A DNA stretch of 64,000 nucleotides from Acanthopleura granulata. Taxonomy: Eukaryota > Mollusca > Polyplacophora > Chitonida > Chitonidae. Below, piece after piece: positions 11,501-24,124 of the stretch (position 1 is the first letter of the stretch; every line of letters starts with the position of its first letter). Position numbers and translations under genes: made by a program. The notes below the pieces were generated by a model. That model saw only the letters and a program-made list of their open reading frames with translations. It was not told where the DNA came from and did no database searches. Where the stretch lies: assembly GCA_016165875.1 (NCBI GenBank), contig JABBOT010000006.1, forward strand, positions 784,570-848,569. The letters are read 5' to 3'.

Positions 11501-12650
11501 CTGAAGGTATTGAGCACATAGCCCTCATAGAGTATTACTTGTGCCATTCCTATAAAAAACACTATTCTATTTTCTGAACTTTGCACGAAAAAAAAACTGT
11601 TTTCATGGGACACCGTATACGTCGCCAAACCAAAAAAAATCCAGAGAACTCTCCATGTAAAAAATTAAGTCAGGTTCCTGCTCGTGCAAATTTATTCCTC
11701 ACAAAACAACGTTTGTGTCAGGGGAACACAGTGCCGTAATTACATCGGATATTTATTTCCCTCGCCTTCAGCGTGACCTAAATGCCGATACAGAGAAGCC
11801 TCCAATTAGTCCCCGGTTGACTAATCTGAAGGGAGGCTGACAAATTGGCCGCTTGTTTGTGGAAAGCTTCCATTTCTAGAGCGCACACGTATGACGTCAA
11901 TACAGTTTGTTACTGGCCAATGGTTTACTAGTCACGTTGTGTTAGCACTCACGCGTTCAGTGAATTGACTTAAGAGCGCTTTCGATTCAAGATGCGCGTG
12001 ACGACCGTGGTATGCGGCAATTATAGGAAATGTCATGAGAGGTCATAATAAAAGTATGACTGAAGGAAATACTCTCGTACCCGCGGGATTAGGAGGACGG
12101 CAAGTTCCATAATAATTTGCAGCCACTGGCGCAATTGTGAAACATTTGTTTTGCCGCTTTGCTTCATTCTTGCAAACGTTTTAAGTTTCTGCACTGGCTG
12201 ACCTGTCTCCGTCGCTACACTTTCAAAACTACAGTTGATATCTCCGCAAAAACTAATTGCTTTATGCTAAATGTATCCAGCGTTTCCTCCAACCCCAATA
12301 TTTACCACCGATGAATAAGCGCAAAATTCTTGAAAACGACATTAAACAATTAACAATAAAAAAAATTCTAGGCTTTCTGCCAGTTTTCAAATTGTATCAT
12401 ACATGTGGCTGTCTTAACAGTTGACTGTGTCGGTATAATTTGAATTCATTTCAAATATACATAGTTCGCTTCCACCACTGAAGTGTCAGAACCAAGGAGC
12501 TGTTTTGACCAATCAGGGAGATTGTCTCAAGTGCGCTGCGGTCTTGAGGTCACTCGATAAAATACCTTGGATTTTTAGGAACAACATGTGACTACCTAGA
12601 GGGTTAAATTTTAGTCAAGGGTACTAATGCAGCAAAACTAAGCTACGGGC
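11500..12650. other. copy-A-side unique segment
   Basis: About 1.1 kb without a counterpart between the matching blocks of the second copy; there the junction at about 19.59-19.64 kb holds only a TAAA-type tract. No gene or repeat was recognised. Confidence 0.5.
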
Positions 12651-12654
12651 AAAC

Positions 12655-12750
12655 CTCGGTAGCGTGCTAGTAATTACCCAGGAGCCTCTCACCAATGCGG
12701 TCGCTGTGAGCTCATATTTCGAGAGCGGCATAAAATAAATAAATATAGTA
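12655..12750 (+). mobile_element. SINE family 1, head plus tail, interior lost
   Basis: TAGCGTGCTAGTAATTACCC and AGGAGCCTCTCACCAATGCG are the tRNA-like head; a short remnant leads directly into AAAATAAATAAAT. The body is missing. Confidence 0.7.
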
Positions 12751-12929
12751 CCAAAGGGAAAACACAAAGACTGTGGCAATGTAAAGGGAGATATCAGTGG
12801 ACGAGAGCTGGTCTTCAGCTATCTTCATGTATGATAACACAAAATTGTGCCGTCCACGGCCAAGCCCTTAATAAACTTATTATATATAACCCGAGTAGTC
12901 AGTCACGAGACAAGCCACTCAGTAAATCA

Positions 12930-13545
12930 AGTTAATCTGTCCCTTTGATGAACAACCTGCTGACAGGCCGTAAATCACAACATCTCCGGCAGCCAGAAAA
13001 TGGAAAAACCTACCTCGGAAAAGGTGAGGAAAAGCAGTGGCTGACTTGGTCCTATCACATTAAATAACGCGCGTCTAACGGTTCATTCATAAAATCCTCT
13101 CGTGTGTCACTGGGCGTAATTAGTTGCCATCGTTACGCAGCCAATCTGGCCAAATCCTTCGAGATAACGTGTCGATGAATACCGTCTGGAGTAGTCTTAT
13201 ATCTGCCGCTGTCATGAAGCGCAGAAATCGCCAGGAAAACTATCCAGTGGCTATCAAAGGCCGCGTCGAATGAGTGTTTACAGATCCGGACAAGTATGGA
13301 GATAAACGACAGACGTCCTGAACAAGGCAGACAATCTGTGCTCCACATGACTACTATATCACGCATAATCGTGATCTGTCTTCCTAATGAACAACTTCGG
13401 CATGGACAACGGTGGGTAATTGACGTCACAGAAGTCTCTTATCAGCTCCCCCCACCCTGGTTCTGTTCGGTATCAAGGCGGACGTTTTTCTTGATGGTGG
13501 AAAGCTATTAGTCAGCAAGTCTTGGGAAAACAAGATAACAAATTC
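12930..13545. repeat. duplicated block Z, first copy
   Basis: Matches 20,300-20,945 in order: CTGTCCCTTTGATGAACAAC, AAAAGGTGAGGAAAAGCAGT, AATACCGTCTGGAGTAGTCT, CGCCAGGAAAACTATCCAGT and TTTACAGATCCGGACAAGTA. A shorter third copy is at 14,058-14,240. The frames of 71 and 98 codons here are not preserved in the second copy. Confidence 0.8.
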
Positions 13546-13559
13546 ACACTTGAATTCAT

Positions 13560-13725
13560 TGTGGAATGGCCAACAACCTTCGCATTATCATGGATTTCCC
13601 TTGTCTCTGCCCGCTTTTCTCCTACCATTAAAGCGGCCGCCATCGTAAAAGTGAAATACTTTTGAGTACAACGTAAAACACCAATAAAATAAATAAATAA
13701 ATACATAAATAAAAAAAATGAATAA
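13560..13725 (+). mobile_element. SINE family 1, 5'-truncated
   Basis: Has CCAACAACCTTCGCATTATC, CTCTGCCCGCTTTTCTCCTA, GCGGCCGCCATCGTAAAAGT, the 3' block CTTTTGAGTACAACGTAAAA and an AAATAAATAAATAC tail. It is inserted just after block Z and has no counterpart at 20.9 kb. Confidence 0.8.
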
Positions 13726-13729
13726 ATCA

Positions 13730-14240
13730 CCAGTAATTTGACCTTTTTACTTAACGATATACAAAGAAATGTTTGACATATGTAGGTTTATGCATATTCC
13801 AAAAGTACGCTGGCTTCCTCTCCGGTCGTACGTGGGAACATCCGCCTGTAACTTCATGATGCTCGTGGGTTCCTCCCAGCATAATGCGGTCGCTGTCATA
13901 TAAGTGAAACATTCAAAATCAAATCCATGGTTTGAACAGCAGCTTTCAATTCTATGGTGGTCATGGAATTAAAATTCAATTACCAACAGCATCATTCCGA
14001 TTTATTGAAGGAGAAAAACACACGTGTAAAGTACCGAGATGAAAGTGATCAGTTTTCATGGATGTCAGGAATGAAAGATCAGTGAATCCAATAAATCTAT
14101 ATAACAAGAACACCTGTCTCTTTGATGAGCAGGTTACTAACAAGATGCGCATTACAAGACTTCCGCTGGCCAGAAAATGTACAGCTCATTGCGGAAAAAT
14201 TAAAGTGATTGGCAGATTGGGCCCTGGCACCTTGAATGGT
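13730..14240. repeat. duplicated block P and short Z, first copy
   Basis: Corresponds to 19,635-20,400: TACAAAGAAATGTTTGACAT, a SINE fragment at 13,804-13,915, CAAATCCATGGTTTGAACAG, GGAATTAAAATTCAATTACC and ATGGATGTCAGGAATG. It leads directly into duplicated block B. Confidence 0.8.
13804..13915 (+). mobile_element. SINE family 1 middle fragment
   Basis: GCTGGCTTCCTCTCCGGTCG, GTGGGAACATCCGCCTGTAA and GCATAATGCGGTCGCTGTCA are central family 1 blocks. The tail is missing. The paralogue is at 19,715-19,930. Confidence 0.7.
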
Positions 14241-14534
14241 ACCTTCTGTGTCATGCCATGCTTGATAGCCTGCTGTACCAACATCAAACAACTACATATA
14301 TGCCTGATAGCCTGGTTTACCAATGCCAAACAACTAGACAACAGTGGCTAAGTCATAAAACTGCTAACTTCTCGTTATGCTGTCATGAATAATTTATAAT
14401 ACACAAACAATTACAGGCTATTCTGTCTGTGCCATCAAATAATTTCCCGTGTATAAGACAAGGTATCTGTATACCGTGTTTCTTCGATTGATGCAGTCTT
14501 ACACTAGAAAGTTGCAAATCTTTTTTATATTTTT

Positions 14535-14790
14535 TTCGGGGTCCTCCGTGGTCACAATGATCCAGGTGCCTCACACCAATGTGGTAGGTGTTAGTTCAAG
14601 TCCAGCTCATGCTGGTTTCCTCTCCGATCGTAAGTGGGAAGGTCTGCCAGCAAAATGCGGATGGTCGTGGGTTTCACCGGGCTCTGTCCGGTTTCCTCTC
14701 GCCATAATGCCTACCGCTGTCGTACAAGGGATATATTCTTGATTATCGTGTAAAATACCAACGAAACAAACAAACAAATAAATAAATATA
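14535..14790 (+). mobile_element. SINE family 1, nearly full length (in copy B)
   Basis: Paralogue of 5,770-5,996. It keeps the CCGGGCTCTGTCCGGTTTCC block that copy A lost, so it is closer to the ancestral insertion. Ends in AAACAAATAAATAAATA. Confidence 0.8.
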
Positions 14791-15344
14791 TTTCTTTTAT
14801 AAAGGCTAGGTACAGCACTGGAGAAAACAACATAAGGAATGTTCGGTAGCAGAGTTATTTCTCGCACCGACAAGGCGAATGAAAATATGAGAGCTAATGC
14901 TATTTCATTCGATTTGTAGAATTGGAAAAATTCCACGATGTGGACACGGCGTATGGAAGGCAGGTTGTTCTATTTTTAACTTGACAAGTTGGTGAGAAAA
15001 ACTTGCACCATGAGCAGGCGACTTTAGCTTGAACAATTATATAGCTTTGTTCAAACTGAAAGTTCCGTAGTCCTTAGTATGAAAATAGATAGTAACACAT
15101 AGAGAGTAAACTTTCAACATGTGAATCATGTAAACTATAAAGCGAGATAAATGTTGAAAGAGGGTTTCTTTTCCATTTGGCATTGAATGGAAATGACCGC
15201 CAGTGAGAAATTCAGGGAAACAATTTGTCCTAATTATCAGGTATATGACAGGATAAATAGTGTCACATAAATAGCCGGCTCTCCTCGAAATCATGTTCTC
15301 TTTTTTAACCGGTTATTTATGTGATAAGTCTCAAACTTCTCACA

Positions 15345-15476
15345 GGCACTGCGGTTTTCAATACCAGTAAAGCTGACCGCCATGGTGTAAGTGAAAAAGC
15401 GTGAGTTATATGGAGTATAACAACAACCAATCAAATAAACGATTAAGTAAATAAATAAATAAATAAATAAATAACC
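15345..15476 (+). mobile_element. SINE 3' end with expanded tail (in copy B)
   Basis: GCTGACCGCCATGGTGTAAG, a decayed 3' block and AAATAAATAAATAAATAAAT. The tail is longer than in the copy A counterpart (6,540-6,668). Confidence 0.55.
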
Positions 15477-15994
15477 AAAAAGCAAAATGTATTACGCCAA
15501 CCCTGTGGTATCCACGCTTTCCTAACAGCAAAATATCACCTCAATACGTCGTTACTTGCTCCAGTTCCGGCCTACATTTTAACGGTTTTCGACTGGAACA
15601 CACCAGTATAACGTTATTCTGGAGTCCGAACGCCGACGTAAAAATAGAGCAGCCGTAGAACTGTTGGTTTCCATCCTGATGTTGTCAGATGAGGCGTGTT
15701 GGCGATCAAGTTGTCGGATGTGCAATGAAGGGGATGGATATTTTTAGTCACTGCTGGCGGATAATCACCTGTGGGCAAATCATAGGCCAGTGCGAAGGAT
15801 AGGATTGGCTTTAATTGCATTGTGATTGCTAAATGAAAAAATTGAACTGTTCAAAGTATTCATTAAGTTCTTTTCATTAATTTTCTTTGTAAAGAGGAAC
15901 ATACCGTTTCTATGTTTGAGCTGTGGGAAATTTATTAAAAATCTTAAAGTAATGACTATCACAGACTTATAGACTGATTGATTGCTCTTTAAGG

Positions 15995-16130
15995 TTATAC
16001 TCAAGGATTTTGACTTACACCATCAAGGCGATCAGTTTTGTGGGTTATGAGAACAAGAGAGGCCGAGGTAAACCACTGGCCTTTGGCAAATCACCGAAGA
16101 ACTTGTCTCACATGTGACGCACAGAATTCC
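15995..16130 (-). mobile_element. SINE family 3 fragment (in copy B)
   Basis: Paralogue of 7,160-7,300, with GGTAAACCACTGGCCTTTGG and CACATGTGACGCACAG. Confidence 0.55.
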
Positions 16131-16423
16131 GCACTATTGAGAGAAATATTATACGGCTTGTCGTTATCAACGCTCCGCAAACAATGAGGACAATTCGTGA
16201 TGAAGTAGAGAATTTAAACGTGTTGACCGGTTGAGCCGTTTCTCAACAGACCGTCGAAGTTTTACATGAAGGAAAACATAAATGCGAATTACATTACAAT
16301 TTCTCTGTCATAATCGACATTGATTTAAAAGGCCTATGAAAACACAAGACCTTCATACGAGGTTTGGCGGCAAGCGTCAATCTAATATCACCCCAAGTTT
16401 TTGTCTACCTGCCATCATGTGGC

Positions 16424-16643
16424 GTCTTTCTGTCTAGCAGCATTAGCCCGAACCGAGCCATGAATGATGTGCTGTCAACGCCAAACGCCCACACACAACT
16501 AACGAAGTGATCGAATTTCTTCTGTCCTCTTCTGTTGCTGACAGCTGAATTGTAGTCATGTGGAGCTGTTGGCAAGGCTGGAAACGCTCCTGGCTGTTCT
16601 GGGCTATTTGGGCTTTTAAAGGTTGATAGTCTATCATACCTGG
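16424..16643. other. 220-bp block identical between duplicates (copy B)
   Basis: Identical partner of 7,586-7,805, including the 64-codon minus-strand frame (16,443-16,637) and the acceptor-like TCTTTCTGTCTAGCAG. Confidence 0.5.
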
Positions 16644-16679
16644 CTCTCTGCCTGGCTAAGTGAGGACTGTTTGATTAGT

Positions 16680-16850
16680 TCACTAACTGACTGAACGACT
16701 GGCTTCTGGCTGGCTGGCTAGTTGGCTGACTGTAAGACTGAGTGACTAACTCGCTGTACGAGTTACTGACTGGTTGGCTGGTTGGCTGTACAACTGACTG
16801 TACAACTGACTGATTGACTGTTTGACTGACTGACTGACTGAAGTGACTGA
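16680..16850. repeat. CTGA/CTGG degenerate simple repeat (copy B)
   Basis: A shorter paralogue of 7,805-8,035, with the same unit types. Confidence 0.85.
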
Positions 16851-17137
16851 AGCAAAATTTCTTCCTTGGTTTTAGTTTAGTTTGGTGGTGGAGTTTTACC
16901 AGTACACTGTATGACTTTCTCTGCGTGTATACGCAATATTACAGTCTATATGGAACGCCCATAAAGAACTGTAAATGTCTTACAATGACAAACTTAGTAA
17001 ATGTACAAAAGTGTAAAAAAACTTCATGCACTGGATAATACAATGATGGCATGACATTCAATGAAATGCACCGATTTAGGTGTCACCTAAGATCATGTTG
17101 GTCTCATGTTTGTTTAAATAAATTTGTTTGTATGTGT

Positions 17138-17350
17138 TCTTGGGATTTTACGTCCTACTCGACAGTTTTTGATTATATGACAACCAGGAGCACATGGAAT
17201 GTATATAAACTGTCTTCTTGTGGCAGGACGAGACCATGCCGCCAACGTGCTGCTGCTACAGTAACATCATGCTGAAGACACCAGACGTGACACTCCACCC
17301 AGTCAAGTTATACTGCAACCAGGTGGGCCTGTTCTGTTTCCTTGCTCTAA
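17138..17350 (-). mobile_element. SINE family 2, head-less copy (in copy B)
   Basis: Paralogue of 8,215-8,440: CGTCCTACTCGACAGTTTTT, CATCATGCTGAAGACACCAG, CACCCAGTCAAGTTATACTG. Confidence 0.75.
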
Positions 17351-18909
17351 ATAGGCATGTGACCAAGTGAAGAATAAGATACGTAATTAGGCTACAGGCT
17401 ATAAATTTTCAGTCAGAGCGAAGCCGTTCATCTACACAAAACACACTACAGCCCAGACTGTCGAAACATTTTACTGTCGCAATAGGCCATCTGTTACATC
17501 CTATCTGTACAATCTAATTTCCCTCCGCAAACAAATGACTCGTATCCGTTCGCTGAGATGAATTCTATAAATGGTTTGGGTTGGAAATTTCAGCTAGGAA
17601 TGAAAACCCAATGTCTCTTTTATGCTCAAAGTACACCCTGGTTGCTGAAGCGAAAACGTTTGACAAAAATCCGTTCACCATTAAAGCCTCCAGGGATCCG
17701 AGGTTAGTGTGCATCATTACCTTGGGTAAACAATGAGCCGTTCGGGAGAAACTGTTGATCCAAGAACTTGTAAGTGTACAATCGGGGAATGTCCTTGTGC
17801 ATGAGGTTGATTCTAGTATATGGAAAGGTCTGTTCGTTTGACTTCAACCACCAAGTGCTGTTTTAAATGTGTAACTGTACTGGCTAACGAAAATATTTTG
17901 ATGTCAAATTCTGTCATGCATTATCACTGAGGCACCATCTTTCCGTGCATTTGCGCATGCGCATGCACATGTAAATTTTAACCAGCCCAAGAAAACGTAA
18001 TTAGCAGACACACGGAAATGGAATCAGAGTCTAATGTTTGAGGAAACATTATCATATCACTTATTTTAAATTGTGCTCCCAACACAGGGAAATCTTGTCA
18101 CATAAAAGGCCATTTGGTGGTGATTCCAAGTATGGTCTTTTTTTTCACAGTGATTAAAGAGGAAATAAATGCTGAGGTGCTGCCGTGGGCTTTTCGGACC
18201 ATACTGAACAGGTTGAAGCACAGTGACGTCACAGGGTTTTGCTTTTGTTGTGTTAAATGTGGTCTTTTTTTTAACATGAATAATTTCCTTTTCTCATCCG
18301 TACAAGAGAAACACTGTGACGAGACCAGGTCTGATAACGCCCTGAGGGGTACCCAGGGTTATCTTTCACATCCATCTCATAACACGTCCAAGCTTTGGGT
18401 TAGGATTTTATCTAACCTTTGGTATAATTCTAACAGTAGATATTCGCTAATACTGACAATGTTAGCTCAAGAATTGGGTTTTCGCCCAGGTAATCACTCG
18501 ATAAAACTCTAACTGTAACTGCCTTAGCGGAGAATTGTGGGATAATTAATTTCTTAATAATATTTACCATCGGTTGTACATTGTCATATCAGAACAATTT
18601 ATTAAATTGTGAATATCGAGGTCAATTTCCAAAGTCAGTTTTCGAAGCATCTCAAGCCTTGGGGAAAGGCTATTTTTGCTTATTCCGACATAAATGAAAA
18701 ATTAAAAATTTAGACGTAGTGTAATTAACAATTTTTTCCAGAATTATTTGCCCGTAAGGGTAAGGTTCAAACAGCGCGCAATGCCTAGAGCTGTCTGTAA
18801 AGTGATGCTTTTTGTTGTTTTTCTATTGTTCATTATCAGATAGGGCGGTATTTTCTAAACAGAACATTTACACTCATGTTCCATTAACGCACATGAGGAA
18901 AACATTTTT

Positions 18910-18985
18910 TTATTATTTATTTATTTATTTTATTTATGTTTTACGTCGTGTTCGAGAATATTTCACTTATACCAGTGAATCTGAG
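18910..18985 (-). mobile_element. SINE family 1, 3' tail only (copy B specific)
   Basis: TTATTTATTTATTTATTTTA, then GTTTTACGTCGTGTTCGAGA and ATATTTCACTTATACC. It is absent from the equivalent point of copy A (about 10,380). Confidence 0.7.
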
Positions 18986-19634
18986 CAAAGCACTAAATGG
19001 TTGTTTGTCCTTGTAAATGTTTCCTTCAGAAGAGAGCAGCAAACTATGGTTTCACATGTTTTGCTAGAGATACGGTAATTTTTATTCCTGGTGTTATGTC
19101 CTGTACAAAACGGGAAGCTAATGAATTTATCATAAGGAAAGCAACCTCAATTACCTTTCGCCAAAGCGTAGTTTATTAGCCTCCCGTGTCAAGGAAATAT
19201 ATTTCTGGACATGCAATGAGCAGTTATGTTCAGTTCCTTTTATAACCTGTAAATACAAACATCATATTAAATGGGTGAAAATTGTTGGTATTTGTAAGAT
19301 AGCTGAAGCTAAGGACGACCATTGTTGTATAGGTGAAACATTCCTTAAATACCTTGTAAACAGTAAACAGATAAATGTATAAATTTAGTAAGAAGCAGGG
19401 TTGACGAGTTTACACCTGTTGGCCCGATTGTCGTCCCATACGTCGATTACACAATCTGAATGCATTTGTTAACCGTCATCCATCTGGAAAGGAGACTTTT
19501 AATGCCAAAATCATATCTTTGAACAAAAATCCAGAAGCCAGAAGGAAAGCCAGATAAAAAAGTTTAGCCTAACAGACTGGGGATTTTGTACATAAACAAA
19601 TAAATAAATAAATAAATAAGTAAATAAATAAATC

Positions 19635-20945
19635 ACCAATGATTTGACGTTTGTGTTTAACGATGTACAAAGAAATGTTTTAGGTATGTAGGTTTATGCA
19701 TACTCTAAAAGCATATCGGAACATCCGCCAGTAACCTGAGGATGGTCGTGGGTTCCTCTCACGTAGTAAGTGGGATCGTCCGCCTGTAACCTGGGGATGA
19801 TCGTGGATTCCTCTCCGGTCGTACGTGGGAACATCGGCCTGTAACCTGATGATGGTCATTGGCTCCCCCCAGCATAATGCGTCATATAAGTGAAACATTC
19901 TTCATTGGTAAAACGCCAATGAAATAAATAATGAAACATACATTCAAAAGCATTGGCTGAATTAAGGTATGCAAGATGGATTCAATGTAATTACTGAAAC
20001 GTCTTAAGGACGTATATTTTATACTTTCACATCAATGCGCGTTCCTGAAAGCAAACCAGCGTTGTTTATAAGATATTTGGTATGTTTAAAGTAACCATTG
20101 TTCACAGTTAAAATCAAATCCATGGTTTGAACAGCAGCTGTCAACTCTATGGTGATCATGGAATTAAAATTCAATTACCCATTTCCAACAGCATCATTCC
20201 CATTCATTCCAGGAACGTGTATACGTGTAACGTATTGCAAAGAAGGAGGTGATCAGTTATCATGGATGTCAGGAATGGAAGATCAGAGAAACCGATAAAT
20301 CAGTATTACAAGAACATCTGTCCCTTTGATGAGCAGACTGCTAAGAGGATGGGCATTATAAGACTTCCGGTGGCCAGAAAATGAACAGCTCGCCTGGAAA
20401 AAGGTGAGGAAAAGCATTGGCAGAGTGGTTCCTGGCACCTTTATTAACGAGAGCCTTATGACTGTTCATTTATAGCATCTTCTTGTGCGTCACTGTGCGT
20501 AACTGGTTGCCTTGGTTAAGTGACCAATGTCGTCAATTCTCTCGCAATAAGGCATTGATGAATACCGTCTGGAGTAGTGTTAGATCGGACACTGTCATGA
20601 ACCGCAGAAATCGCCAGGAAAACTATCCAGTTGTTATCAGAAGCCGCGGCGATTGAGTGTTTACAGATCCGGACAAGTATGGCGGAGATAAGCGACAGAC
20701 ATCCCTGTATAAGCCAGACAACCTATACTCTACACCACCTCTGTATCACTCGTAACTGCGAGCTGTCTTCCGAATGAATAAGGTCATCCTGGGTGTCGGT
20801 GGGTAATTTATGTTACGCCTCTTATCCTCCTTTCTCTCGCCCGCCATCGTGATGTTCAGTATCAAATCCCTCAATCCCTGGATGATGTTTTTCTTGATTG
20901 TAGAATGCTGTTGATCATTACTTCTTCAGAACACAACATCACAAA
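19635..20945. repeat. duplicated blocks P and Z, second copy
   Basis: Contains the counterparts of 13,730-14,240 and 12,930-13,545 as one uninterrupted stretch. The first copy has these blocks split and in a different order. Matching ends by about 20,945, where sequence similarity to 13,545 fades. Confidence 0.75.
19715..19930 (+). mobile_element. SINE family 1 fragment with internal duplication
   Basis: The segment GTAACCTG.GGATG.TCGTGG plus CTCTCC..CGTA is repeated in tandem (about 19,730, 19,785 and 19,840). The 3' end is CATATAAGTGAAACATTCTT with an AATGAAATAAATAA tail. Confidence 0.65.
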
Positions 20946-22430
20946 CCGTCACTTCCTAGCATTCTGCTAACAGACATTGTAGCAGTGCGATTTAACAAAG
21001 ACCTTTTCAAGATTGTCAGGTTTATGTACAATCAGAAAGGATTTGCTGAAGGATATTGCTGAAGATATATTACATTGCTAAAAATACTTCTGTGATTACT
21101 TTTCACACTTTCGACTAAACATAGTTTCGTCAAAACAAATTGCATCTTTGCTACAAATCGTTATTTACATTAAGTTTGTTCATATTGAATGTGGACGTGT
21201 TTCATTCGCTGACCTGATAGTCAAATCCGTTGTTCGTTTTTAAGCCGTCAAATCTGTAATAAACGCCTACGACTGATGTGTAACGAGAAAACCATCCCCA
21301 GCAACATCACTAATACTTTTACTCTACAACACAAACATGTGAAGTAAGACTACCAATAAGGAGTTGTCATCAATTATTTCATGGCTGTCAGGAGCGCAGG
21401 AAATCGGATTCGGGGATCGAAATCCAGAAATACTCTACAGATGAAGATTAAATAGAGTTTAGTGCTTTTTTTCTTTTGGCTTCCATCTGTACGTTACAGC
21501 GGTACGTACGTGTGTACAGAGTTGGCCTGGCGCTTGCGTGATCCCCAGTTCTAGGACAAATTTTAATTTGACACATGCTTGTCAGAGGAAGTCAAAAATT
21601 CGGAACGTATCTATCAAAAAATGAACATGTAGTTGTTAAAATGTTAAATGTCTAAGCCATGGAGGCTTGGGGTGTATAAGTTGCTAATATTTAAGCATTA
21701 ACGTGAACCATTAGAATAAACCTAGGCGACGAAACCGATCATTCGTATACCAGGTGTCAGATAAAATCGGCGTTCCAGGTCAATAATCGCAATACCAGTT
21801 TCCAAAAACGGCAAATAACACAAACCACCCAAGAAATAAGAAAATATATTAAATCTAAAAATTAGAACGGATTGATGGAAAGAGAAGCAGTCAACAGTTT
21901 ACATGATGAGGGAAAGACCTAATGCTTGTTCTAGGGGATGAATGAAATCAGCTTCCAAATTGTGTACCATTTTAGTATACATGGTGTCCATAATCAAATA
22001 TGTATCTAAGTTTCGCCTGATCATACATCCAACGTGGCGATCACACTCAAAACCCTACAATGGAGATAAATTGATAAAGAGACCAGATTTCACTGGTTAC
22101 GTGTGACCATTTTACCTTCCGTGCTGAGGTCTTTAAAAGCATAGCACCTGCTGGATTGTTCTTTTCAAAAGTACCTTCTCAGTTATATACTGGTGATATC
22201 TATTGAAGTCATACATTTGACAAAAGTTTAGTTTGTTCCATAAACAAAGGTGTCTATGTTTATATTATTGATGTTGATTTCTGATTCAATACATTGTGAC
22301 GAAACTTGGCTGCATTGTTTTACGTAAGATATATATTTCTCATTTAGATTTTATTGATCTGCACGCGACATAAAGATTCAAGAATTTTTCATCCATACGA
22401 TGGCCATCAACGTTAAGGGTGGAGGAAACG
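20945..22430. other. unique AT-rich DNA, no feature recognised
   Basis: About 1.5 kb. No open frame of note, repeat family or RNA gene was seen. Confidence 0.55.
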
Positions 22431-22439
22431 GGAGTGCCT

Positions 22440-22560
22440 AAAGTAAATTACCGACCCTAAACAAGTGACTGACCAGCTTTCACACATGCAACGTACACAT
22501 GTATGCACGCCAAACTGGTGCTAGACAAGTAGCCTTCAACGAACGTAAGACCGCGCAACC
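22440..22560 (-). mobile_element. SINE family 3 fragment
   Basis: ACCGACCCTAAACAAGTGAC, ACGCCAAACTGGTGCTAGAC, AAGTAGCCTTCAACGAACGT and AGACCGCGCAACCG follow the reversed family 3 order seen at 57.4 kb. Confidence 0.55.
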
Positions 22561-22699
22561 GCTGTCAACAAGGCTCTCTCGCCCGTAAACTACCTTGGCT
22601 AAAAATCTTAATGCCACTCACTGAGCATCCCTTCTCTCTCCTGTGAGACACACACAGACACAGACAATTCTTCCCATCTGTGTTACCTACCGGTGTTTG

Positions 22700-22800
22700 G
22701 AAAGGATGTTTTCTCCCGGCATTCCAGTTTCTTCCACCCATAAATGATGATTGCCTTTGCATAAGTGAAACATTCTTGAGTAGGGCGTTAAACAAGTTAA
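22700..22800 (+). mobile_element. SINE 3' end
   Basis: TCTCCCGGCATTCCAGTTTC, ATAAGTGAAACATTCTTGAG and TAGGGCGTTAAACAAGTTAA form the shared 3' block. The adjoining 118-codon minus-strand frame is a chance opening across this repeat. Confidence 0.65.
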
Positions 22801-24120
22801 ATACAAGAAAATGAGTGAAACAGCACCTCTTCCCGGCCATTCGAAAATTTCCTAACCCGCTGATGTGTTGACAATTAAATTTAATTTCCAAACGCATGGC
22901 GCATTTCGAACACAAAAACACTGTTTTTCACAATCACAAGCCTCCGGTCAATGTTGTCTACGATAATGTTGCCTTGACAATAGAATGTAATTGATCAGTT
23001 CCTGCACAGAACTCAACATGACACAAACACTCAGAACACCTCAGGGGTTTGTCTCGATGATGTTTTGAAAAGAAGCCGTCTAATGTGCATGAGCCAACAA
23101 GATTCATCGATACCTTTGTCCTCATTTTTTGTCCGAACCAAGTTATATTCGTCCTTGTGCCAGAGACCTTAACCAGGTTGCATTCGTCCTTGTACCAGAA
23201 GACCGCTTCAGGCAGTGTGGCAACTGAGAAACGCAAGGCCGTCTAACACCTGTGAACGTACGATTTTCCGCAACACATTTGTCCTCAATTTTGGGGTCAA
23301 AACAAAAACATGCCTTCTGCTGGCCATCGTTTTTCCGTCCTTATATTTTTCGGATGACTTGTATTTTTCCATATTCCCCACATACAGCGTTTTTCCCACA
23401 AGCACTATCCTCAAATATAGTAAATACGCATAAAGGTAAAGTGCACGGCAAAAAGTACATCCCGCACATGCTTTGCTTGCCTTGAAAGACATAACCTCAA
23501 TCATAGGCCGGGAGTTGGTTCACCTCAGACCCTCTTATTATGGTCTTTATGTTTGGCAGTATGTCAGTACAAAAGACTACAGCATACAAAGTAAAACGAG
23601 AGCAGCGATGACAGTGTGATTGTTGGCAAATGGTCACACAGTGAAATATGACCTCCTATTAAGTTTCCTCAGTTCGAGTTATTCTCAAACCGTTCATGTA
23701 AAAATGTACACAGTAGAAGCTTATACTTTCTGTAGGGCGCCTCTGTTTAAGTAGAGTTAGGTAAGAGCAAAACACAAAGATGTTAACCGTAACTTATTAG
23801 ATAACACACGTCTAGGAATGCTCAAACTGTTATGTGGTCCAGGCCGTCTGTGGATGTGTTTTCTCTGATTACGGAACAGCAGTAATCAATGCTTCTTCAC
23901 ATCTTAAGAGAATTGCTCATCACTACACGGGCTCAAAGCCTGAAGCATTATGAAAGACGGTCACTTAAGCACATACACACGTGATGCACAATACACGTAT
24001 CACAGCAACTAGCATTTGTTTACTTCAAGGATCAAACTAAAGGTGTTATTAAAGATTTTGACAAGTACACTTTGCCGTACGCCTTGAAAGCCTGGGTAAA
24101 AAGGTTTTATGGAACAGTGG
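22800..24120. other. unique DNA, no gene recognised
   Basis: Several overlapping frames of 70-98 codons on both strands (22,958-23,504) lack recognisable domains. The stretch at 23,560-23,650 resembles 47,950-48,020 (TACAGCA, AGTAAAAC.AGAGCA.CGA, GTTGGC..AT.GTCACA), a weak direct repeat. Confidence 0.4.
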
Positions 24121-24124
24121 CCTT

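Larger units (their letters stand above)
14238..19592. repeat. segmental tandem duplication, copy B
   Basis: The second copy of 5,517-11,400. Differences include an internal 42-bp partial tandem at 14,259/14,301, about 50 extra bases near 15,575, about 100 extra near 16,990-17,090, loss of the copy A segment at about 8,875-9,230, and a reverse SINE tail fragment (18.91-18.985 kb) where copy A has about 330 other bases (10,380-10,710). A 132-codon frame at 18,114-18,512 is not open in copy A and has no recognisable domains, so it is not called as a gene. Confidence 0.9.

Noticed and set aside
18114..18512. 132-codon open frame as a gene
   Set aside because: The duplicate at about 9.55-9.95 kb is interrupted in the same frame, there is no domain, and it lies in duplicated non-coding sequence.
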